A stretch of 64,000 bases of DNA from NCBI GenBank assembly GCA_036346225.1, contig JARFIW010001456.1, positions 124,001-188,000 of the forward strand, read 5' to 3'. Positions within the stretch are counted from its first letter, which is position 1. Every line of letters starts with the position of its first letter. This document shows positions 21,645-32,849 of this stretch, one piece after another. Source of the stretch: Platerodrilus igneus (taxonomy: Eukaryota > Arthropoda > Insecta > Coleoptera > Lycidae). The position numbers and the translations under genes were made by a program. The notes under the pieces were generated by a model. It saw only the letters and a program-made list of their open reading frames with translations. It made no database searches and was not told where the DNA came from.

Positions 21645-24600
21645 TAGGGATGGACTCGGGCTCGGGCTTTCGGGCCGGCCGGGCCCGAGTCCGGCCCGAT
21701 TTCGGGCTCGAATCCTGGCCGGGCCGTTGACTACTTTATTCGGGCCGGGCCCGGGCCGGGCCAAACGACTCGGGCCGGCCCGAAATTTTCGGGCCGAAAA
21801 ACGCACGAGTAGATACTCCATCGTCCCTTCACTTCTATATCACATTGAGTAAGTAAACGTTTTTAATTATATTTTTACGTAGTGTCTTCATGAACTCATT
21901 AATAATCAGTTTTGCGTCTTGTTTAGTGTAAAGGAGACGTGATATTATAACTCACTTCTTATACCGAATATTTTTCTAGTCCTATTTAATGTTCCTCATG
22001 TTGTACTTTAGGCAAGTTAAAGATGCCCAGGAACATCAAACTAGGTGATTTATTCATAATTCAAAAGTTTGCACAATTTATATCATGTATATGTATATAC
22101 TCCAAATCTAATCATGCGGCGAACGTCGATATTATCAATCGCGTGTATAATTTATGTCTACCGCCTAAAACACTAGAGAGTTATTGCAAAGTTCATTTTA
22201 CCAATTTTTTAATAAAGTTTTCTCTTATTTCACATTTACACATGCGCAATTACATCTTTAATGTTTGTACTTTATTAAAATACAGGACACCTTTATTTAA
22301 TTTAATTACAGGCAGGGAATGCTTTTATTTAAGGCGCCTTAATTTTGACATATGCCAAATGCTTAACGTACAAACTTACATTTAATTGTCTACTTTGTGT
22401 ATAAATATAGCGAAGTAAATGGTTTTTTGAAGTGTTGTTTTAATTAAATTTAGAAATATAATGTCCAAGTTTATAACACGAAAAAGATATAAAACGTCAA
22501 CGCTCTAAATACGAGGATGCTGTTTTGTAATGCTTTTCCTAGAAGTAAACTGTAAAAATCCTTTTGAAAACAGATATGCTATATGCTTGGAAAGGAGTAA
22601 AAACAGTGTTTTGAAGTAAACTCAAAAAGTATTCCGTGAAAACACTTTGACAACACATACAAATGTTATCGAATCAGTAGGAAATAAAAGACTCAAATAA
22701 TAAAAAAAGGTTCATCTTTGTGTGAATACAATTTCTTTGATTTTTTCCAATATAGTTAAACATGTATTATAGGTCACCTTATCACAAAAGAGATTAATTC
22801 TTTATTCATTTTTAAAATATAACCTATAGATATAGAATACTAAGGATATATGTCAGAATAAAGAGTAAGGGAAAAAACACTTGCACTAACACTCCTTTAG
22901 ATTGGATGCAAAGTTTTAAAAAAGGATACTTTATTTGAAGACTCTTTTAATAAAGTCTGTTTGGAATGAGTTTGCAACAACTCTCTAATTTCAAGTAGGT
23001 AATTTTAGTAAAATTCTTTGAAGTAGGAACGACAAAATAGAGCGGACTCAAATTTATTATAAAGGTTATAAGGTGCGTTAAGCGTGCAATTTTATAAACA
23101 TTGAAAATTGCTAAACATTTTGTACCTTTGTTACCTATTTTTAGAATTTTTTAAAGAATTGTTACGTTTATTTTCAACATAAATTAATTACCTTATTTTT
23201 CTCCCTTATTAATTCAATACCCGCTCGAATAAATTCTGTTTCTACTGTTAAATCCGTCAACATAATTAATAATAAACACGCTCTCAAATAAATTCCTCAA
23301 CTTAAATCTAGTTGCTTTGAAACGACAAGTTTATGCAACAACTAAATAGTTATATCCTGTTTCAAGCACCCGTTATCATGGAATACATTACGACCACCTA
23401 TAATGATTTTCTCTATTGTTTCAATGTAAAAACTTGTTGAAATAAGGTCGCACACTATCTGATAAAACCCGGGTTTTCCAGTTTTAATGGCGCTTCGATA
23501 AGCCAGGATTTGCAGTTGGAATTCGTGTTATTTGAACCATTGTTAAATTTGCTTCTACAGCTTGTGCGTCGACATATTTTCTACATTATTCGTCACCGTA
23601 TTTCAAAAACAATGCACGTCTGTTTATTTTCTGTTCGATAACTAGGAGGTGGATTGCTTTTTTTAACTGGAGGCCAAATGGGTTCTTCCTTTCTGTAGAT
23701 CAACTGCTTTTGTGCGTAAGCCGTTGCTGTAGTTACGATGTTAGGGTTAATGGATCTTGAATACCGCGGCGTTTCTGTGTTGACTCACCCCCGACGGTTT
23801 TCAAGCTAAGTATCCGGACACCTACAGGTATGCAACTCGTTTTCTTTTGTGTGGTCAATAGGATATTCCATATCAACATTTGGTGTAGTTATGTGACAAG
23901 AAACGTCACATTGTAGAACTATTGTTTGTTGCTGCTAATAGATATTATCGCTCTTTATGTGTTATGTACCTGTGTTAAAAGTATTGGACAGACACGCGCT
24001 TATTCCTTTGTGCTGATTAGTTTATTTTACAAACGGTACTATGTACGATTTAAAAGATATCTGACAAAAGCTTCCACACGTTAATTCTTTCCCACTAATT
24101 AGTTATTTTACAAAAAGTATTAGGTGAAACTTTAAAAATGCTTGACAAAAGCTCTCACAGGTTTATTTACTACTGATTAATTTTATTTTGTGTAAATACG
24201 AGATGCGCACTTCGTATCTAATGTACTAAATTGTTCAAATCACCTAACTGTTTGCTTTCAAATAGTAACGCTTAATTTATTGCTCTTGCTTGTTTGTACG
24301 GAATCCGTTATTTATTTCTATTTGTTAATAGATCATCGTGGGCGATGTGTTTTTTGTTTCTTTTTGGTATGTAGGCGAATCCCCCCACTCTCCGCGTTTA
24401 ATAGTTAGCCTAGTACTTACTTTTCTTCAGGCTACGTCTAGGTACGTAACAGAATCAAAAATCAAATGATATACTACGATATGTTCCACAAGTATCTTGA
24501 TTGTAATTCAAAATCATTACACTCTTAAATTAAACAAAAGAGTGATAGTTACTTGTTGAACACAACAGAAAAAATTATATTCTTATTCGCTGAATAAAAG

Positions 24601-24703
24601 TGGGGCCGGCCCGAAATTTCGGGCCGGGCCGTCAATTTTCATTTCGGGCCGGGCTTCGGGCCGGGCCGGTTACCTTTCTGCGTCGGGCCCGAGTCCATCC
24701 CTA
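21645..24703. mobile_element. hAT-type element with GGGCC-rich ends, no visible transposase
   Basis: Both ends carry the 17-bp perfect terminal inverted repeat TAGGGATGGACTCGGGC. It is flanked by the 8-bp duplication ATTTAAAT (21637-21644, 24704-24711), the size made by hAT transposases. Next to each TIR are dense CGGGCC/GGCCCG motifs (about 150 bp left, 100 bp right) that contrast with an AT-rich 2.8-kb interior. The longest interior frame (22023-22385) resembles no transposase, so the copy is non-autonomous or decayed. It sits in the protease of the minus gypsy element. Confidence 0.9.
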
Positions 24704-24711
24704 ATTTAAAT

Positions 24712-26143
24712 CTTGTCCGTCCAATATAATATTAATGCTTGATTTACCTAAAATAGGTATTTTGATATTGTTTGCTGTAGTTAATTGGAGATTTGTCTGA
24801 CGTTGTAATGGAATATCATAAAAGAATTTTCTAGAAGCGATATTATAATAGCTTCCGATTAAAAAAATTTTGTACCTTTCTTGAACTGTATATAATTTCT
24901 TCCTATTACGATCAAGGAAAATATAATTTTTGGCTATATCATGGTTTTTCTGGATCCTACAATAACGGTGTTCTTTGTTATGTTTTTTATCAAGTTGGAA
25001 ATTAAAATTACGAGTATGATTACTGTGCTGTTTGTTTGGATTAATATTGAACCTTTGATAATTGTTATATAGATGCCTAGAATTATTCTGTTGATTACTG
25101 GATAAAGTATTATAAAAATAGTTAGTATCAGTATTTGAACAAGGTGTTCTTGAGAAGTTAATATTTTGATTTGTTGTGGTGTTTCCGGTCGTCTTTCGCG
25201 CCGAGGCCCTACTGGAAAATTTTCAAAATCATTTGTTCTATTTCCACTCGCACGTTGTGAACTCTTGCTTTCAGATCGGCTTCTGAAGGTGACCAATCTG
25301 ACTTCTGCGATTATTTTGATAGCTTTTTCTTTCCGAACTTTGCAGCGATTCCGACCTGAATGAGGCTGCACAGTGCCCCAGGCGATTGCAATTTATGCAC
25401 TTTGGTCGGTCATTTGTTGTTCGTCGATTGTAATAAAATTGTTGTTTTCGGTTGATTGGTTGACGAAAGGATGTACCTTTACCAGTCCTATTGTTAGAAA
25501 GACTTATTGCATTGTCTTGCGTGTGTTATATAAATAATAATAATCTTGATCGTGCACGCGTCTCTGCTGCCATTATTTTAGGTAAAGTAGGTAAATGTAC
25601 GATATATGCCAAATTTGTTGTTAGTTACCAGAACTTTGACTTATGAAAATATTGGTATCGATTAAGAGTTCCGATTAAGAGGCCAAAAAACCCGTGTGAG
25701 AACACATTGTAAGACCTAGACAAATTGTTTATATTATTTATTAAATGTTTCGTTGTAGGAACTTTATAATAAACGACAAAGGTTGCTGAAACTTCGACTC
25801 TTTATTATAAAAAGTGTGTATGTCCTACCTCGGGAACGTCTAATAAATTCCAATTCCTATTACAGTTAAAGGGCTTATTCATGGTATTAACGAAATTTCG
25901 ATTATTGTTTCTGTATCGCGGGATAGGATCCCTAACCCTAAAATCTACTTGAGTTCGCTTGTTCTGTGAAAGTGTCAACAGCGTAGTCTGTTGTGTCAAC
26001 GTGTCTTGCATGGCGTTGTATTGCATGTCAGAAAGATTATATGCAATGTCTTTTAATGTTTCCTCCGTAATTTCCATATTTGCAGCCAACATAATAAAAT
26101 TATTTCGTAAGCTTGGCAATAACCCCGCTTCAAAAGTTCTCTA
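24712..26143 (-). pseudogene. Gag C-terminal part and protease start, large minus gypsy element
   Basis: Open frame 25805-26119 continues Gag (SLRNNFIMLAANMEITEETL). A zinc-knuckle remnant CINCNRLGH lies near 25400 with its last Cys position not conserved. A Ser/Arg-rich and Asn-rich linker follows to 24934. The protease start (IPILGKSSINIILDG, near 24730-24770) leads to the hAT insertion and resumes at 21636. Several stops are present. Confidence 0.78.
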
Positions 26144-26145
26144 TA

Positions 26146-27006
26146 CAGGGTGTTTTTTTTAAGTGGGAGGTCACCTGTATATGGAAGACCAATGGTAGAA
26201 GGAAGCTGAAAATTTGCACTAGGAGGTTATCGAATGTGCCCTACATGTCTAAAATAGTTTCGATACGTTAGCACTTTCGGTTATACCGGAAGTAGGTATT
26301 ACTATCGTTATTTTAAATAGAACACCCTGTATATTTATGCATTTTCGAATTCCTTGTCGAATTTTAATTTTATGTAAACCTTTATAACACAACCATACCT
26401 CTATCTAATGCCGTTTTCGAGATATTTTGACTTTTAGTAGATTTTTGACATTTGCACGCTGTCACATAAATTGGAATAACTAGAAAGTGAACGAACTTAC
26501 AAAATTGCAATCACATTCATAATACTTGATATTATTTCTACGTGCAAAGAAAATCTGATTACAATGTACAGGGTGCTAGAAAATTCATTTTATAATTTGA
26601 CTAATAAAATGTCAAATATTCCGTTTTTTTAAATGGCACTTACCATATTTTGTTATATTAATCGAATCTATGGAAAAAAATACCTTAGGTATGTAATTAC
26701 AACAATCCATTTATTGTAAGCCATTTTTGAGTTATTTGCATTAAAAGAGAAAATGCGCTAGTTCCGTAACATAATAACATTTGCTACTATCAAGTAGCTT
26801 TTGTCCGATACATTAACAAAAGAATAATTGGTTATTTTTAGTATACGTCAAATGTAGATAATTCTACGCAGATTGCAATTCCCGTACTGTAGTTATTTAT
26901 GAGGGTTAATCGAAACTTTACAAATCAAGATTATCTCGAAATAATAATTATTTATGGCTAATGTAATAGATTTCTTCGAAGAACTGGCGATATTTTTCAT
27001 CAAATA
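26146..27006 (+). repeat. Left long TIR of the mariner-type element
   Basis: About 860 bp, inverted copy of roughly 28228-29093. Its inner end carries a partial second copy of the transposase start on the plus strand, from ATG 26899 (MRVNRNFTNQDYLE ... then a stop). Just inside, TTTTGTTATATTAATC near 27005 repeats a motif at about 26649. Confidence 0.85.
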
Positions 27007-27212
27007 TTTTGTTATATTAATCAATTCTATGGAATTAATATCTTAGTACTTAGAAAGCAGGAAATGCTTTTGCACATTTTAGTTGCCAAAAATGGCAGCG
27101 CAAGAACATTTTTTGAAAAATAATGTTTAAAAGCTACACAAACATGGAACAATGTATTTCATCTAACAATATTTTACCTAAAGAAAAAATAAATAAAAAC
27201 ATAAGAGGTTGT

Positions 27213-28335
27213 TTATAAATGTTCTATTTGGCGGCCATTTTGATCCAAGCATTTTAAAATGCGTCTTTTAAACTCTTCATTTGTTGCCTTTTGTATTTGC
27301 TCTGGAGTAAAAGAATTTAGAGCATTTAATACTCGTCTTTTGCAATCTTCCTCAGTAGTAGGAGTGTATGAGAAGACTGTATCTTTTACATACCTCATAG
27401 AAAAGAATCCAAGGAGTGAGATCAGGTGATCGGGGTGGCCATAAGTGAGGTCCGATATTAGCTATAAATTGGTCTTCAAACAAGGCATGTAAGTACTCGG
27501 TTACAACGTTTCCATTGTGCGCAGGAGCACAGTCGTGCTGGTAAAATATTTTGCGTATTTCATTAGGTGGGAGGTTGTTTAAATATGCTACAATTTCTCT
27601 ATGCACAATTTCTAAATATCGTTCCCCTGTAAAAAGTGTTCATCGAGAAGAAAAAGAATTACTAAAACAATATGTACTTTACCGCTTAAATTTTCCTGGT
27701 AAAACACTACACATACAATTCGCGAATCTCTAATAGCACAATAAGCGTTAAAAGACCATCTTTCCTGAAAATTTGTTATGTATGCTTGGTGAGGATTTTC
27801 TGTGAAACAATGGTGTGAATTATGTCGGTTAAACACTCCGTTTTTCGTAAACTTTGCTTCATCGCTCCAAATAATATTTTTCAAAACTGTTTATCCTCGT
27901 GCGTTCTAAGTAATACAAATTCGCAAAACAACATCCTTCTTTCGAAATCGGTTTCCTTAAGGTGCTGAACAGGATAAAGTGACCAACTTTTAAAACTATT
28001 TGCTTTCAAAATATTGTATATGGAACTACGGCTCATTCCTATATCCTGTACAGCATTATTTAGTGAAGCTCTGCTGCATGAAAATATGCCAATACATTAG
28101 TAACTCCAATTACTTCCTCCGTCACGGTGCTGGTCCTGTTCTTCTTTGTAATAAATGATCCATTATTCGCACAGTTTTCAAGAATAGTTTCAAGAAGCCT
28201 AACATTCGGCGCTGGCTTTTCAGGAAATTTTTTATGAAAGACATCGTAAGTTCTTTGAAGAATTCTGTTGCATTCGCCATAAATAATTATCATTTCGAGA
28301 TAATCTTGATTTGTAAAGTTTCGATTAACCCTCAT
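27213..28335 (-). pseudogene. Transposase of the long-TIR mariner-type element
   Basis: The N-terminal helix-turn-helix region (NFTNQDYLEMIIIYGECN, then FHKKFPEKPAPN) resembles DUF4817-type domains found on insect transposases. The catalytic core has IIWSDEAKF (first Asp, about 27865), YQHDCAPAHNG (second Asp, about 27535) and PPRSPDLTPW (about 27430). The third acidic residue is expected right after PW, about 40 residues on, but a frameshift falls there. The C-terminus continues in another frame to RQIEHL at 27213. At least three frame breaks make it inactive. Confidence 0.87.
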
Positions 28336-29093
28336 AAATAACTACAGTACGGGAATTGCAATCTGCGTAGAATTATCTACAATTGACGTTTCGTAAAAAT
28401 AACCAATTATTCTTTTGTTAATGTATCGGACAAAAGCTACTTGATAGTAGCAAATGTTATTATGTTACTGAACTAGCGCATTTACTCTTTTAATGCAAAT
28501 AACTCAAAAACGGCTTACAATAAATGGATTGTTGTAATTACATACCTAAGGTATTTTTTTCCATAGAATCGATTAATGTAACAAAATATGGTAGGTTCCA
28601 TTTAAAAAAAAACGGAATATTTGACATTTTATTAGCCAAATTATAAAATGAATTTTCTAGCACCCTGTACATTGCAATCAGATTTTCTTTGCACGTAGAA
28701 ATAATATCAAGTATTATTAATGTGATTGCAAAAAAACAATTTTGTAAGTTCGTTCACTTTCTAGTTATTCCAATTTATGTGACAGCGTGCAAATGTCAAA
28801 AATCTACTAAAAATCAAAATATCTCGAAAACGGCATTAAATAGAGGTATGGTTGTGTTATAAAGGTTTACATAAAATTCGACAAGGAATTCGAAAATGCA
28901 TAAATATACAGGGTGTTCTATTTAAAATAACGATAGTAATACCGACTTCCGGTATAACCGGAAGTGCTAACGTATCGAAACTATTTTAGACGTCTAGGGC
29001 ACATTCGATAACCTCCTAGTGCAAATTTTCAGCTTCCTTCTACCATTGGTATTCCATATACAGGTGACCTCCCACTTAAAAAAAAACACCCTG
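28228..29093 (-). repeat. Right long TIR of the mariner-type element
   Basis: Inverted partner of 26146-27006. It contains the true start of the transposase (ATG at 28335 on -), so the promoter and first ~35 codons are part of the TIR. It ends in CACCCTG followed by TA. Confidence 0.85.
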
Positions 29094-29095
29094 TA

Positions 29096-30122
29096 TTCAT
29101 TTGTCGTTAATGGTGGTGTTGTTTGGGTACCCATATTTTGTAAGTCGTAATAATAGTTGATTGCGGTTTCGTTTTGTAATTGTCGTCGATTTTTATACTC
29201 ATTCTTTAATTGCTTCGTGATATTTGGACCTCCATAGAACTGTCTTTCATATCTGTCCGTGTCTTATTCGTATTATCGGGATCCGATTTAAATTTTTGGA
29301 ACCAATGTTGTGCGCATTCCCGTAGGAAACGTTGGAAGTATTGGATTTTATTGGCTTCATTCCACGAGTTGGCGTTAGAACAGTGCTCAAAATCTTGTAT
29401 GAACTCGTAGCAACCTGTCTTCCCTGCCGTGAATGACATAGGGTCGATGTAATTCTGTTCTATTGGCTTAAGCGTCAAATTTTTAATGGATTCAATTGTG
29501 GTGTCGGTCATGTTGGTGATTGCTGTTTCTTGTGTGATCCTCTCTGCTGTGGGTTTCTTACGCGCTACAAAATCGTCTAATTGTAAGTTAATGTTAAGAT
29601 TAGTGGTTGATGGAAATTTAAATTGTGTTGGGACTATATTTCCTACTAATGTTGGTGATTTAGATAAGGATGTCCTTGGCGTAAAAATATTATCGTCCGA
29701 GGGTTTATTATCCGTCTCGTTAAAAGTCAACGTGCTTATTTGTGGTTTTTTGTGTTTACCGCGCGTATCGTGGGAATGGGTAGGGGTACTTGCATTTGTA
29801 GCCATCCGGTAACTTACATTAACGTTTCGTCCCAAGAATATCCCATGATACTAGCAAGAATGATAAATGTTTGCATCACCTCTTCTACAAATACATAAAA
29901 TTCATAAATGAGAGAGTAAGTGCCGGCTGAATCTGATTCAAGCTTTAACAAATACCAACGGTCAATAATTCTTAATAAAAACTTTGCATACTCCGATAAA
30001 TAATTTTCAATTGGTAGATGCACTTGATTCGCCCAATTCAAAAACACTGAAATGGAATTGTCAATTGTTGTTTGTCCGGGTTGGTACTGTATGTTAGTGG
30101 AACCGATTTTTAAATCTACCAT
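29096..30122 (-). pseudogene. Gag N-terminal part, large minus gypsy element
   Basis: Open frame 29814-30122 (start ATG 30122, about 100 residues, no family recognised) is followed by 29206-29835, which contains the Gag core: AGKTGCYEFIQDFEHC and IQYFQRFLRECAQHWFQKF. This pattern is the retrotransposon Gag domain (ANxW, FLxxxAxxWF). The downstream part near 29096-29200 is out of frame and leads to the TA where the mariner-type element entered. Confidence 0.8.
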
Positions 30123-30279
30123 CTCGATATTTAAAAAAAAATAAAAACGGTATCAGTTGTTAAAATCTGTGAGCCTGTCACAAAAGGAAAACCACTGTAA
30201 TTGAATATAGTGGTGCTCTGGTGGGCATGCCTGAACCACCAAAATAAACAAATAAGTCAAACTCGGCGCCTCCGCCATG

Positions 30280-32323
30280 TGTTACGTATAGCTCACACCG
30301 GGGGGCGGTGAAGATAGAGAAACGCTCGCGATTGCTGAGGTGGTACGCAACGTCAGACCCAAATGGTCTGAGGAACGAGGGGCGAGGGATGAATCTTGAT
30401 CGGTCGACTCGCCATTACCCAAGTGACAGAATCAGAATAGGCAAGTTTCATCGAAAGAGTTAAAGCATAGTAAATTTATTACGATATTAATGTTCATTAC
30501 AGTGCGGTGAAAGTATATAATAGGTTAAAAGCATATACTTAAGGTAAGATTAATTAGTCATTTAGCTTGACTTACATTTGTGGTTAGGTGCTCGATAAGG
30601 ACCTTGCTGGGGGCTGTAGTTGGCTTGCCACGCACGATGATTGACTAAACTCAAAGCGGAGAGAAATATCAACTGCCCCCACTGGCCATGTCATGCTGGA
30701 TATATAGTAGGCTTGGGCGAATATGTGGAAAGTCTGTGTAAACTCGGGCAGCGATATCTCAGGAAGCCTGTAATTTTAATATTTACCTACCGCGTGAGGG
30801 TATCCAATTAATAATAAATAATAAGTGGGAAGGACCTCTAACACTATAGTACCCTCACGTTTCGGGACATTGCCTCGCAATTGCTGCAGTCGGTGAGAAG
30901 GGGTGGTTCATTAAACAACAACACACTAAGACAAAATTCCAATTGTTTTATTAAACGGCCTACTAACTAACTTAACCTAATTACATATGCATACAAAATT
31001 ATACAATGATTAACAATATTTACAATAGGGCGCCACCATGGGAATTAAACGGCCCATGAACCGATCGCGGTAATAGCTTTCGTCGCACTTTGTTCGTGGC
31101 GATGAACTAAGATTGCAAGACAGAAAATACGTCACTTCACAGGGACAAATGTTATTAAGTTCCGGCTAGCACAACACTAAACAATTCTAAAGTCCTTATT
31201 TTATGAATATTAACAACAGTTCTGGGTGCAAACACCCCAATACATATAATTAATTAACGCTACCGTAGTCTAACTAACTTGCATACTGAAACGACCTTCC
31301 TTTAATCACGGGGTCATCAATAACAGGAAAAACATGACCTTCACACGGGTCAAATAGTACAATAACGGAATTCGTGGTTTAGTTAGTACAAGCCTCGGAC
31401 TACGTCGACACACAATAAAATAAGAAACCCTTCAAGAGATGCGGTCTTTAACAATAACCTAAAGGGATTAAATACTGGAACGGACATTTAACCCGAAGTT
31501 GTATGTTATGAAAGTCGACAGATATTGTATTTAAACAAATAAATGACTTATGATACATAACACAGCTTTGAGTTCATAGTAATACCATATATAATAATTA
31601 CTTACTCAGAAAAATAATTAACTTACAACATAACGGCACGCACTTGACTTCAAAGAAATAAAAACACTTACTCAATCTTGCAAAGACCGCGAGCTTCAGA
31701 CTCTAACGCGTCTGGAAATAAACAACAACCCCGATTGCCACCGGCTGGCATCCTTATATACATTTGAGTTAATTGAAAAATAACCCCTTTCTTGTCGCTC
31801 ATACTCGGCTTAGGATACGCCGGTCGTAAATCTTTAACATTAATTAAACTGCCAATGCCTAAGATTGCCACACAAGTAGCTCTCCGAACTAATTTTTAGT
31901 TGAGTGTTCCGCTAATTGAAAAATTCTTTCCGACCACCCAGACATAAATAGGGTCCTAGAACATGATTGACATCTAATCATAGATAGCAACTAATCTGAC
32001 ATGTTTAGTGCCTTTAAAGTAAGTGCCTTTAGAAAACTGATTGACTCTTGGATTAGATCTTCCTGGAAACTTCGCTAGGACGCTACTTGGGTAGTCCTGA
32101 AGCCGTTCGCTCCAAGACCTTCATTCTAATAATTAGAATGCTAAAATTAAACTAGAAAATAACTATTTTTAGAATTCATAGAACTAATTAGAGCGATATT
32201 AAAACAGTATGTTACAAGCCCAGCAATGAGGTGAACCGCACAACGTCCCGTTTCAAGAGTTTATCACGGTTTTTCTAACCAATGGATACTTACGAGGAAA
32301 TGTACGATAGCTACAAAGTAACA
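30280..32323 (-). repeat. 5' LTR of the large minus gypsy element, with nested solo LTR
   Basis: On - the LTR starts TGTTACTTTGTAGC (at 32323) and ends ATACGTAACA (at 30280), with TGTTAC/GTAACA inverted termini. Removing the solo LTR at 30769-32216 and one AGCC leaves about 592 bp. A TATA-like CTATATATCC lies near 30700 and an AATAAATT polyadenylation-type signal near 30470. Gag follows downstream after a 157-base leader. The 3' partner LTR is not in the window. Confidence 0.72.
30769..32216 (-). repeat. Solo LTR, same family as the gypsy element at 35405-42742
   Basis: 1448 bp on -, starting TGTAACATACTG... (at the 32216 end: GTTACA) and ending TTTTAATTACA-like at 30769. AGCC flanks it at 30765-30768 and 32217-32220. 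It aligns with both LTRs of the element at 35405-42742 but is the only copy that contains both internal blocks that those two LTRs lack in turn (block A 31267-31460, block B about 31005-31232). Confidence 0.92.
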
Positions 32324-32455
32324 AGCGGTCTTGATTAAACAAGTGGTTTAGGTTAAGTTATCCATGCTTGTCTTTGAGATTAGCTAAAGGCAAAATAGAA
32401 AAGGAAATGAACTGTAACAATGTAGCAATTTGAAATTGCGATATATAACAATACC
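32324..32455 (+). repeat. Right arm of the inverted repeat around the gypsy complex
   Basis: Starts AGCGGTCTTGATTAAACA right after the LTR end and matches the reverse complement of 17087-17217. Similarity fades near 32455. Confidence 0.8.
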
Positions 32456-32849
32456 TTCAAACTTTTATTCGATGCTACCACCTTCACAGAGTGCTGTTGC
32501 TTGCTTAAAAAACGTAAGTAAATTTTAATGACATTTAAATTTTAGTATTATAATTCACCTTTCTGTTTTAGGTATGCAATACAAAATTTTCAAGCAAGGG
32601 TTATGTGTTCTTAGACTCCCTTTCCTCCCAATCAGCGACTGTGTTAGCGTGGCATTTCTAGTCTTTCTTTTCCTTTTTCTTGGTTGCCGTAAGTCGGGCG
32701 AGATACCTAATACTGTTTTCGATGTTTTCGTCTTGGTTCTTTCGGCATGTAGGTAATAAAACAGCTTCTTGGGCTCTATTTATTTAAAGGAGGCAGCTTA
32801 CACTTGGGTTTATCTTTTTGTACGAGAGATAAAAATTCAAAATCTAAAT
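32456..32849. other. No recognisable gene
   Basis: A GTAAGT at 32514 and TTTTAG at about 32571 would suit a 60-bp intron, and a 60-codon frame follows (32574-32756, hydrophobic), but no similarity or upstream coding supports a gene. Confidence 0.4.

Larger units (their letters stand above)
26146..29093 (-). mobile_element. Tc1/mariner-type element with very long TIRs
   Basis: 2948 bp, ends CAGGGTG...CACCCTG, with TA on both sides (26144-26145, 29094-29095). The terminal inverted repeats are about 860 bp each and still highly similar. The interior encodes a decayed transposase on -. It interrupts Gag of the minus gypsy element. TA target and the transposase motifs place it in the Tc1/mariner superfamily; the long TIRs are unusual there. 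Confidence 0.93.

Noticed and set aside
22023..22385. A 120-residue plus-strand frame inside the hAT-type element as transposase
   Set aside because: No hAT motifs (zinc-finger BED, catalytic region or C-terminal dimerisation motif) and composition like random AT-rich DNA.
32513..32756. A small intron-containing gene (GTAAGT...TTTTAG followed by a 60-codon frame)
   Set aside because: No coding similarity, no upstream exon and the motif is frequent in AT-rich DNA.
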